From contig CAVYUN010000001.1 in NCBI GenBank assembly GCA_963771735.1, forward strand, positions 496,001 through 560,000: 64,000 bases of DNA, in the 5' to 3' direction. The stretch's first letter is position 1. The number at the start of each line of letters is the position of its first letter. The DNA comes from 66-474 sp963771735 (GTDB taxonomy: Bacteria; Pseudomonadota; Gammaproteobacteria; Xanthomonadales; Rhodanobacteraceae). Positions 28,101-32,901 of the stretch are shown in pieces. The position numbers and the translations under genes were made by a program. The notes beneath the pieces were generated by a model. The model was not told the origin of the DNA, ran no database searches, and saw only the letters and a list, made by a program, of their open reading frames with translations.

Positions 28101-30097
28101 GCGTTGGTCTGCGTGGCTTGCGAAGCGGAGCCCAGTGCCATCGACAGGCCACCGGTGGCGGCCGTGTACTCACCGGCCGTAATCGTGCCGTCGCCATTCT
28201 TGTCGATCGCGCCGCCGATCGCGGTGCTGTTGCTGGCGCTTGCTTTCGAATACGGACCCAACGCAAACGCCTGGGCGCCATTAGCACTGGAATCAAGGCC
28301 GATCGCGACGGCCTTCTTTGCGGCGGCATAGGCGTTGTCGCCCAAGGCCACGCTGTAGCTTCCCGCCGCGTTCGCGTACTTGCCCAGCGCGGTGCCGTAA
28401 GCGCCGTTGGCATGGGCGAAGTATCCGACGGCAGTGGCCTTGTACCCGCCAGCTGAGGCAAATTCACCCAGCGCAGTGCCACCCTGTTGCGTGACGCTGG
28501 AATGTGAACCGATCGCGGTCGCGAAATCGGCAGATGCTGTCGCCCGTGCACCAAGCGCAACACTCCTCTGGCCAGAGGCCTGCGCGTCCGAGCCAAAGGC
28601 ACTCGACTCCCTGCCGGTGGCCGCCGTGTACTCACCAGGATCGACCGTGCCGTTGCCGTTTGTGTCGTACCAACCACCGATGGCAGTGCTGTAGTCGCCG
28701 GACGCCTTCGACGCCCGTCCCAAGGCGCTGCTGCCCTTGCCAAGCGCCTGACTGTACTTGCCCACCGCCGTGCTGCTGGAACCGCTGGCGTTCGCGTACT
28801 TGCCCACGGCCGTGCTGTAGTTGCCAGTGGCCTTGGCATCGGGACCACAAGCCATCGCGCCAGAACCCGAGCCGTCCTGACCATCGAATCCAACGCAATA
28901 GGCGCCCGAATTCGCCATCGGGTGCGGGCCCGAAGCTTCGGTACCCGCCGATGCAAATCCTGATGCATTCAGCACCGCGGTGCTGACGTAATGGTTCTGC
29001 AGGTATTCCAGGTTCACCGCCGAGTGCGCGGTCGTGGGATCGGCCACATTGACCAGTTGCCGGTACACGCCGTTGCCACCGAACGACACCGTGTAGGCAC
29101 CGGTCGCCACCGAGCCGAAGCCAATGGCCACCGAACTGGTGCCTGAAGCCACCGCGGCGCTACCCAAGGCCGTCGCACCGAGCCCGCTAGCCTGCGCCTC
29201 ACCGCCAACGGCCGAAGCATTGTTTTGGGTTGCCTGTGATGCAGAACCTAACGCCATCGACAGGCCACCGGTGGCGGCCGTGTACTCACCGGCCGTAATC
29301 GTGCCGTCGCCGTTCCTGTCGATGGCGCCGCCGATCGCGGTGCTGTTGTTCGCAGTCGCCTGCGAATACGGACCCAACGCAAACGCCTGGGCGCCATTAG
29401 CACTGGAATCAAGGCCGATCGCTACAGCCTTCTTTGCGGCATTGGCGTGATCACCGAGTGCCACGCTGTAATCGCCCTGGGCACCCGCGTATGCGCCCAG
29501 CGCGGTCGCATATGCTCCAGCAGCGGCTGCGTACGAGCCTATTGCCGTGCTGTAGCTTCCATAAGCATGGGCCCGACTGCCGAACGCGGATGAGAATACC
29601 GCCCCCGCTCTCGAATTCTCACCCGCAGCGGTTGCGTAGTCTTGGGCGGCTGTCGAAAGCGCACCGAATGCGCTGGAGTTCGCCCCATTGGCAAAGGCGT
29701 TGTAGCCAACTGCAGTCGCACCATCGCCACTGGCCAGTGAAGAAGCGCCACCTGCCGTGGAATAGGCACCGCTGGCGGTAGCGCTCAAAGAACCATCGCC
29801 GGCACCAGTGGCAACGAAGTAGCTCCCCGTCGCATTGACCGTGGCGGATTGCTTCGTAGCCGCTGCATGCTGCGGGGAACTTTGGGCATGCGCTGCGCTC
29901 AAACCTGCTAATGGCAGCAGCCCCAATGCAATAGTCAACGCAACAGCCAAGCCGGATCGCCGCGAACTTCTAGGTCTATCGCCTGATGCGGCTCCTTCCG
30001 ACGAACAACCACCGCCCCGCAGTGTCGCGAGTTCTGAAGCCACTACGACTTGCTTGAGGGACTTGTTCCAAACCAGGCTATAGATCTTCTTGTTCAT
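19151..30097 (-). CDS. Giant trimeric autotransporter adhesin (YadA-like head, ESPR, membrane anchor)
   Basis: A 3,648-residue type Vc autotransporter. Residues 1-30 (MNKKIYSLVWNKSLKQVVVA) are the ESPR extended signal region, and the hydrophobic signal ends at ~residue 71. The head is a run of ~14-residue Hep_Hag/YadA-head repeats of the form STAxGxxAxASGxxS. It is interrupted by neck/HANS connectors of the VNVADPxxAHxAVxLxYLQ type and includes EF-hand-type 12-residue loops at residues 260, 478, 632, 850, 1004 and 3275. A short coiled coil with YTD repeats starts near residue 3470, and the YadA anchor (GDNRIGVGLGTYGG...GVGVGFSW) closes the protein at residues ~3570-3648. Large sections are near-exact duplicates at DNA level (see repeats). 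ATG 30097 is preceded by GAGG. It should bind surfaces or host matrix. Confidence 0.97.
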   Translation of the reverse strand: MNKKIYSLVWNKSLKQVVVASELATLRGGGCSSEGAASGDRPRSSRRSGLAVALTIALGLLPLAGLSAAHAQSSPQHAAATKQSATVNATGSYFVATGAGDGSLSATASGAYSTAGGASSLASGDGATAVGYNAFANGANSSAFGALSTAAQDYATAAGENSRAGAVFSSAFGSRAHAYGSYSTAIGSYAAAAGAYATALGAYAGAQGDYSVALGDHANAAKKAVAIGLDSSANGAQAFALGPYSQATANNSTAIGGAIDRNGDGTITAGEYTAATGGLSMALGSASQATQNNASAVGGEAQASGLGATALGSAAVASGTSSVAIGFGSVATGAYTVSFGGNGVYRQLVNVADPTTAHSAVNLEYLQNHYVSTAVLNASGFASAGTEASGPHPMANSGAYCVGFDGQDGSGSGAMACGPDAKATGNYSTAVGKYANASGSSSTAVGKYSQALGKGSSALGRASKASGDYSTAIGGWYDTNGNGTVDPGEYTAATGRESSAFGSDAQASGQRSVALGARATASADFATAIGSHSSVTQQGGTALGEFASAGGYKATAVGYFAHANGAYGTALGKYANAAGSYSVALGDNAYAAAKKAVAIGLDSSANGAQAFALGPYSKASASNSTAIGGAIDKNGDGTITAGEYTAATGGLSMALGSASQATQTNASAIGAESQATGAGATALGSLAVASGTSSVAIGFGSVATGAYTVSFGGNGVYRQLVNVADPTTAHSAVNLEYLQNHYVSTAVLNASGFASAGTEASGPHPMANSGAYCVGFDGQDGSGSGAMACGPDAKATGNYSTAVGKYANASGSSSTAVGKYSQALGKGSSALGRASKASGDYSTAIGGWYDTNGNGTVDPGEYTAATGRESSAFGSDAQASGQRSVALGARATASADFATAIGSHSSVTQQGGTALGEFASAGGYKATAVGYFAHANGAYGTALGKYANAAGSYSVALGDNAYAAAKKAVAIGLDSSANGAQAFALGPYSKASASNSTAIGGAIDKNGDGTITAGEYTAATGGLSMALGSASQATQTNASAIGAESQATGAGATALGSLAVASGTSSVAIGFGSVATGAYTVSFGGNGVYRQLVNVADPTTAHSAVNLEYLQAHYALLSDLQAGSVAPNVSNPGSYANYFDASGPADGSDDANATGSYSVAAGSNSTASGDYSSAVGASSMASGYGASAFGNNAQAAGDYSTAVGIDAHAYGTGDIAMGNGAVANSGSYGYTSATAVGSGASATYAGASAFGSGATAGTYYGTAVGSNAQAIGTYSTAVGSGAVASGNFGTALGKYASASGNYSTAIGKYASASGEASSAFGYGAHATGTASTALGVDAYAGGFGSIAEGVFASASANNSIAVGYNTAAQGYSSAAFGSNTLAQGDSSIAIGNTSLATGDYSTAVGPFAVAQGYSSVALGDTANALSDNGIAIGKNSYVAATGQVGNYYTGYSSVPTQGIAIGANSSVTGVEGTALGANATASNLYTTALGTNSMASGRYSTAVGINAQATATSANALGYNAQATGYYSNAFGTDAVASSQATTAVGQQATASNYLATAVGTAATATGKYSTAIGSEAYAGGNFSTALGKYASASGNYSTAIGKYATAGNGGATAIGYGAKAFGYISTALGADAYAGGDHSIAEGFRASTGYNATNSTAIGYFASAQGYASTALGPNASAMGASSIAIGNTSLATGDYSTAVGPFAVAQGYSSVALGDTANALSDNGIAIGKNSYVAATGQVGNYYTGYSSVPTQGIAIGANSSVTGVEGTALGANATASNLYTTAIGTNSTASGRYSTAVGISAQATNTSDNALGYNAQATGPYSNAFGTDAVASSQATTAVGQQATASNYLATAVGTAATATGKYSTAIGSEAYAGGNFSTALGKYASASGNYSTAIGKYATAGNGGATAIGYGAKAFGYISTALGADAYAGGDHSIAEGFRASTGYNATNSTAIGYFASAQGYSSTAIGANAYAQGASSIAIGNTSLASGDYGTAVGPFAVAQGYSSTALGDTANALGDYSVAVGKNAYAGADNSVALGAGSVADQANTVSVGAVGSERRIVNVAPGTAGTDAVNLAQLNAATNYGAAADTSHYFKANGPADGSDDAVASGAHSTASGPLATASGDYSVANGYASTASGVSSSAFGDNAYASGDGSTAIGQSSTAGGLNATAVGYGSAALGDYSMAFGNSASALGTNDISMGNGAATGGSYGNNIAIGTGAYAGSYYGGNIAIGQGAVATGKYATAIGRGAQATDKYSTALGNGAMATASRSTAVGGLATASGQVSTAVGKYSVASGDFASAFGAGAEATGGSSTALGNYSVASGGYSAAIGNVAYTSGFASLAVGNYAAAVGDYSAAIGNQAYAAGYAGTALGSHATAQGDSSIAIGNTSLATGDYSTAVGPFAVAQGYSSVALGDTANALSDNGIAIGKNSYVAATGQVGNYYTGYSSVPTQGIAIGANSSVTGVEGTALGANATASNLYTTAIGTNSTASGRYSTAVGISAQATNTSDNALGYNAQATGPYSNAFGTDAVASSQATTAVGQQATASNYLATAVGTAATATGKYSTAIGSEAYAGGNFSTALGKYASASGNYSTAIGKYATAGNGGATAIGYGAKAFGYISTALGADAYAGGDHSIAEGFRASTGYYATNSTAIGYFASAQGYASTALGPNASAMGASSIAIGNTSLATGDYSTAVGPFAVAQGYSSVALGDTANALSDNGIAIGKNSYVAATGQVGNYYTGYSSVPTQGIAIGANSSVTGVEGTALGANATASNLYTTAIGTNSTASGRYSTAVGISAQATNTSDNALGYNAQATGPYSNAFGTDAVASSQATTAVGQQATASNYLATAVGTAATATGKYSTAIGSEAYAGGNFSTALGKYASASGNYSTAIGKYATAGNGGATAIGYGAKAFGYISTALGADAYAGGDHSIAEGFRASTGYNATNSTAIGYFASAQGYSSTAIGANAYAQGASSIAIGNTSLASGDYGTAVGPFAVAQGYSSTALGDTANALGDYSVAVGKNAVADATNAVAIGNGAYTAGYMNSVALGAGSVVDRADSVSVGAPGAERQITNVAAGTAGTDAVNVAQLDQAVGLGGSSPYFKANGPANGTDDASASGAHATASGPLASASGDYSVANGYASTASGYSSTATGRNAQAIGDYSTAHGSGAYASGFAASAFGSYASALGDYSTSVGGASYAGGYKASAFGTLAAAAGNYSTALGADAYASGKKAVAVGYKSVAAGVQAFALGSSSNASGSNSTAIGGAIDLNGDGIIQPNEEATASAGLTVAIGSASQATATSATAIGGEANASGVGATAVGGSAMASGTGSVAMGFGAQATANNSVAVGWNSVADMVNTFSVGAAGNYRRVVNVADPVNAHDAVTLGYLQNNYSTSSVIAQLSTEIDALNKEMASLNQSSGTATASAAAAETASTATSGQATASSVGGSGAPTTVASVGSGSAASAPTSSGSGTTVAQAGADSPVPAAPADTSSQQAAVTQANQYTDQQTQEALKSANTYTDAANAQTLSAANAYTDQALTGYVTTDQFSQFQNQVNLEFQQQNKRIDTLGAMSAASTQMAINTAGLSGDNRIGVGLGTYGGKQAGSIGYQHMFSNQKASFSAGVSSGGGETSGGVGVGFSW
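20240..20275 (-). other. EF-hand-type loop (residues 3275-3286) in the adhesin head
   Basis: The translated 12 residues DLNGDGIIQPNE have D, N, D at positions 1, 3, 5, G at 6, I at 8 and E at 12, which is the canonical calcium-binding EF-hand loop pattern. It sits between two head repeats (AIGGAI before, ATASAGLT after). Confidence 0.7.
21010..25942. repeat. Nested long repeats in the adhesin: 891-bp units inside a 2,997-bp duplication
   Basis: Block A (about 21010-22945) and block B (about 24007-25942) are nearly identical and offset by 2,997 bp. Inside each block a unit of 891 bp (297 residues) occurs about twice in tandem. Each unit runs from STAVGPFAVAQGYSSVALGD through SSVPTQGIAIGANSSVTG and AGGDHSIAEGFRAS. 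Synonymous sites are identical over hundreds of bases, with only a few substitutions (for example the codons encoding STGYNATNS versus STGYYATNS). Boundaries are approximate. The sequence between blocks (about 22946-24006) is a different set of head repeats. Confidence 0.85.
27053..27088 (-). other. EF-hand-type loop (residues 1004-1015) in the adhesin
   Basis: DKNGDGTITAGE has D, N, D, G, I and E at positions 1, 3, 5, 6, 8 and 12 of a canonical EF-hand loop. A copy 1,116 bp away at 28169-28204 (residues 632-643) is identical, and a version starting DRNGDG lies at 29285-29320 (residues 260-271). Confidence 0.75.
27515..27550 (-). other. EF-hand-type loop (residues 850-861) in the adhesin
   Basis: DTNGNGTVDPGE fits the EF-hand loop consensus (D1, N3, N5, G6, V8, E12). 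The identical second copy is at 28631-28666 (residues 478-489). It lies in the head context GGWY before and YTAATGR after. Confidence 0.75.
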
Positions 30098-30439
30098 CGG
30101 TCGGCCTCGGGATTATTCGAAATGGGGCATTGCTTGCAGCATGTTCAACGCGGCAAAACGCGGATGGCGGGCGTGCACCAGTTTTTTGAAGGCAAAACTC
30201 CCCTCTTGCGCCGCTCAGTGGAACCGCGCTTCACACGATCGGATTTTTGGAGTCTTGGGACTCGTGCTGCGCGTCAGTTGTGTCGGTCGAACACGAACTC
30301 GGAACACAACCAAAGTGCGACACGAGTCTCGCATGTGATCAACATGCACTTCAACAGCGGGGGGCGATGGATAACCATCATGATCGAAATTGATCATGCG
30401 ATTGCGCGGTGCACAAAACCACCAGCCGTGAACCCACTT
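30098..30439. promoter_or_regulatory. Intergenic region upstream of the adhesin with two candidate operators
   Basis: A 342-base gap between the regulator stop and the adhesin start, and the only place for a private adhesin promoter. It contains GCATGT-GATCA-ACATGC at 30331-30347 and CATGATC-gaaatt-GATCATG at 30379-30398, both inverted repeats with a GATC core and close to each other. They are candidate binding sites for a dimeric regulator. I see no clear -10/-35 and no open frame with coding pattern here. Confidence 0.5.
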
Positions 30440-31513
30440 TCAAGCTGGGTCTCGCTTTGGCGAGCGCAATGACGCCGCATCCAACGCCGCATGCCAGCCC
30501 AACTGGAAGCGTGTACGGGTGCCTGTCACCTTCATCAACTTGCTGATGCGCCGATTGAGCGTGGCCGAGGAAATGCCCAACTCCATGGCAATCGCCTTGT
30601 CGTTGAGACCCGCTGACAGCAGAGGAATCAAGGCGCTGGCCAATCCATCCTCGGACAACTCGCCTCGTTCGGGTGCCGTTGCCCCGGCGCGTCCGCACAG
30701 GAACGGCGTCGCCCGTTCCCAGACGTATTCGAACAACAGGCACAATGCCTTCAACAAGGCGCTTCCATGGATCAAGAGTACCGGGGCGTTTTCCGGCCGT
30801 TCGTCGTCGAGCGCTATGACCGCCGCGCGTCGATCGAAGATCATCATCTTGAATGGCAGTGCGGGCTGCGTCCGCGCCTCTTCCCCAGCCGCAACGTCTT
30901 CCTTGATTCGCTCCAGCACACCCGGGATTTCCAGAAGACTGCTGTCCGAGATCGTTCTTACCCGCACACCTGCACGCAACTTGCGGGGCGGGTTGACCGT
31001 CGGAGCCAGGCTCGGGGCGCGCTGAAAGCACATGACTTCGTTGCGGAACGAATCATAGAGCTGCGCCATCACGACGCCGAGCTGGGCATGACTGGAAATC
31101 AACTCGAGAACTGGCTGATGCCCATCCGCGTTGTTCGAACGCGCGGATTGTGCCTCCAGCTCCGGGATTGCAACCCGCACTCGTTCGAGCATCGCCTGCC
31201 GCTGCTTGACCAACGCGGCAACCGCAAATTCCGGTGGCGCGGCGACATAGACACGCGGCACCTTGGGCGTATGCGTCGCAAGTCCCAAGGCTTCGAGATC
31301 GCCAAGCAATTTCCTCGCGACACGCCGCGTGGTCTTGATGCAATCCGCTATCTCCGCCACGGTGGCGGTGTGGCGCTCAAGCAGAATTCGATAGGCGCGT
31401 TCCTCGATCGCGCTGATGCCCAACAGCTGAAGCGGTCTGGTCACGGCATTGCGGTCGACAGCAGCATCCATCGTCTCCCCCACTTGTTTGCGGACCTCCG
31501 TGTCCGGGCTCAT
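30440..31513 (-). CDS. Helix-turn-helix transcriptional regulator (TrmB-like N-term, LuxR-type C-term)
   Basis: A 357-residue regulator. Residues ~30-95 look like a winged helix of TrmB type (LLGISAIEERAYRILLERHT, AEIADCIKTTRRVARKLLGD). A ~180-residue central region of unknown fold may bind a ligand. Residues ~290-345 hold a LuxR/GerE-like helix-turn-helix (LSAGLNDKAIAMELGISSAT, then RRISKLMKVTGTRTRFQLGW). The same architecture occurs in uncharacterised regulators of Streptomyces and Proteobacteria. The start is set at ATG 31513. It lies directly upstream of and co-directional with the adhesin gene, 342 bases away, and so is a good candidate for its regulator. What it senses is unknown. Confidence 0.8.
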   Translation of the reverse strand: MSPDTEVRKQVGETMDAAVDRNAVTRPLQLLGISAIEERAYRILLERHTATVAEIADCIKTTRRVARKLLGDLEALGLATHTPKVPRVYVAAPPEFAVAALVKQRQAMLERVRVAIPELEAQSARSNNADGHQPVLELISSHAQLGVVMAQLYDSFRNEVMCFQRAPSLAPTVNPPRKLRAGVRVRTISDSSLLEIPGVLERIKEDVAAGEEARTQPALPFKMMIFDRRAAVIALDDERPENAPVLLIHGSALLKALCLLFEYVWERATPFLCGRAGATAPERGELSEDGLASALIPLLSAGLNDKAIAMELGISSATLNRRISKLMKVTGTRTRFQLGWHAALDAASLRSPKRDPA

Positions 31514-31935
31514 CGTGCGCGTGCCAAATCGGACGCCAGTTCCTAGCAAACCATCCGGTGACGCCTGATCATTGGCGTGCAGACTTTCCGATTCAGCCTT
31601 TGTACATGATTTCCGTGACGGGATGCAACGTGTTCGTCGTCACGCATTCAGAATCTCCTAACGACAACCCACCAGCAGACAGCATGCCGGCCGTGACGGA
31701 TGCCCGCTTGAAAAGCCCCCCGTGAAGCAAGCGCTGATTCTTTTCCAGAAACCCGCTCGATTCTCGTGCATTGCTGGACAAGGCAAGCGACCCGGTGGGG
31801 CGCAGATGGGCCCGGGGTCGTAGGTGTAGCGGGCCCGAAAGGCGATCGAATGGATGTCGCGAGTCATTCAACCGATGGTCTGACTCCCACCGGACGCGCC
31901 ATCGCAGCGAAAATCGGAAGTGAAGTACGAAACAA
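31514..31935. other. Gap between the regulator and tRNA-Cys
   Basis: About 420 bases with no recognisable gene apart from a possible 34-codon frame (31543-31647, minus strand). It contains a GGGCCCG/CGGGCCC hairpin at 31808-31836 without a T-run. The regulator promoter is expected here. No tRNA-Leu follows tRNA-Cys, although one does in E. coli. Confidence 0.5.
31543..31647 (-). CDS. Possible 34-residue small ORF upstream of the regulator
   Basis: The frame starts MRDDEHVASRHGNHVQR at ATG 31647 and stops with TAG 31 bases before the regulator ATG. A strong TTAGGAG ribosome binding site sits about seven bases upstream. The peptide is basic and has no known relatives that I can name, and its third-position base use is not clearly coding. 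It could be a leader peptide or chance. Confidence 0.25.
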   Translation of the reverse strand: MRDDEHVASRHGNHVQRLNRKVCTPMIRRHRMVC

Positions 31936-32009
31936 TGGAGGCCAGGGTCGGAATCGAACCGGCGTACGCGGATTTGCAGTCCGCTGCATGACCACTCTGC
32001 CACCTGGCC
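31936..32009 (-). tRNA. tRNA-Cys (GCA)
   Basis: Reads on the minus strand as a 74-base cloverleaf. The acceptor GGCCAGG pairs with CCTGGCC, the T-loop is GGTTCGATTCC and the anticodon is GCA in CTGCAAA. The 3' CCA is encoded. It is the second tRNA of a pair with tRNA-Gly downstream of pgsA. Confidence 0.95.
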
Positions 32010-32091
32010 GGTGGACGGAATGTACGCGACGGGTCCGAAGGGCACGTGCGACATTCAGGGGGAGCCGCATTGCGCGACCCCCGAAACGACA

Positions 32092-32111
32092 GACCCCGGC
32101 GTGCCGGGGTC
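32092..32111. repeat. Perfect GC-rich palindrome between the two tRNA genes
   Basis: GACCCCGGC and GCCGGGGTC are separated by only GT. It lies in the 111-base spacer between tRNA-Gly and tRNA-Cys, next to the tRNA-Gly 3' end. Without a T-run it is not a clear terminator; it might guide processing of the tRNA precursor. Confidence 0.5.
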
Positions 32112-32120
32112 ACGAAAACC

Positions 32121-32196
<76 letters not shown>

Positions 32197-32232
32197 GCGA
32201 GCCGGCAATGATACGGGCGCCCGAGGTCCCGA

Positions 32233-32850
32233 TCAAGCCTGCGGGGGGCGCCCATCTCCCGGCATGCGACCGCTCTTCAGGACCGGCCACGCCGCCCGCA
32301 TGTAGGCGATCCCGGACCAGATCGTCAGGATGGCGGCGACCACCAGCAGCACCTCGCCGGCGTACCAGATCCGCAGGAATGCGGCGTCCTTGTCGCGTTC
32401 CCACAGCAGGATCAGGATCGCGACGATCTGCATCACGGTCTTGAGCTTGCCGATCCACTGCACCTTGACCCGCGCGTGCTCGCCCACGAAGGCCATCCAC
32501 TCGCGCAACGCGGAAACGGCGATCTCGCGACCGACGATCACGGCACTGGTTACCGCCAGCAGCGCGGTCGGATGGCTTTGCACCAGCACGAACAGCGTGA
32601 CCGCCATCATCAACTTGTCGGCCACCGGATCGAGGAAAGCGCCGAACGCCGATTCCATGTGCCAGCGCCGCGCAATCCAGCCATCCAGCCAGTCGGTGAC
32701 GGCGGCCAGCGCAAACACGATCACGGCCGCGATGTTGGCGAATCGCAATGGAATGGCCGGGATCGCATCGTGCGAATAGAACACCAGCACCATCACCGGC
32801 AGCAGCAACACACGAAACAGGGTCAGCCAGGTTGGCAGGTTGAGGCGCAA
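32233..32850 (-). CDS. pgsA: CDP-diacylglycerol-glycerol-3-phosphate 3-phosphatidyltransferase
   Basis: A 205-residue integral membrane enzyme that makes phosphatidylglycerol phosphate, the committed step to phosphatidylglycerol and cardiolipin. The CDP-alcohol phosphatidyltransferase motif is complete as DWLDGWIARRWHMESAFGAF followed by LDPVADK (pattern DGxxARx8Gx3Dx3D). Several hydrophobic helices flank it. It lies between uvrC and the glycine and cysteine tRNA genes on one strand, the order conserved in E. coli. The C-terminus is slightly extended by a basic tail (MPGDGRPPQA). Confidence 0.95.
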   Translation of the reverse strand: MRLNLPTWLTLFRVLLLPVMVLVFYSHDAIPAIPLRFANIAAVIVFALAAVTDWLDGWIARRWHMESAFGAFLDPVADKLMMAVTLFVLVQSHPTALLAVTSAVIVGREIAVSALREWMAFVGEHARVKVQWIGKLKTVMQIVAILILLWERDKDAAFLRIWYAGEVLLVVAAILTIWSGIAYMRAAWPVLKSGRMPGDGRPPQA

Positions 32851-32901
32851 GGATTCGCTCCAGCTTCAGCCCGGCAAGTGTCGCATACACATGCCGGGGC
32901 G

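Larger units (their letters stand above)
26765..28996. repeat. Perfect 1,116-bp tandem duplication in the adhesin, with a third partial copy
   Basis: Two apparently identical copies, 26765-27880 and 27881-28996, each of 372 codons and starting with CTGCAGGTATTCCAGG. A third copy begins at 28997 and matches for about 130 bases before diverging near 29126. Each unit holds one neck, two EF-hand-type loops and two cysteines. The lack of silent differences implies a very recent duplication or gene conversion. Because the unit equals a typical short-read insert size, copy number should also be treated as uncertain. Confidence 0.88.

Noticed and set aside
20377..28968. Possible CRISPR array, because of many regular repeats
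   Set aside because: The repeats are in-frame protein repeats of 14 codons with varying spacing, lie within one open frame and carry no unique spacers or cas genes.
31593..32054. 153-codon minus-strand frame overlapping tRNA-Cys
   Set aside because: It reads straight through the tRNA gene, which has a complete cloverleaf and a CCA end.
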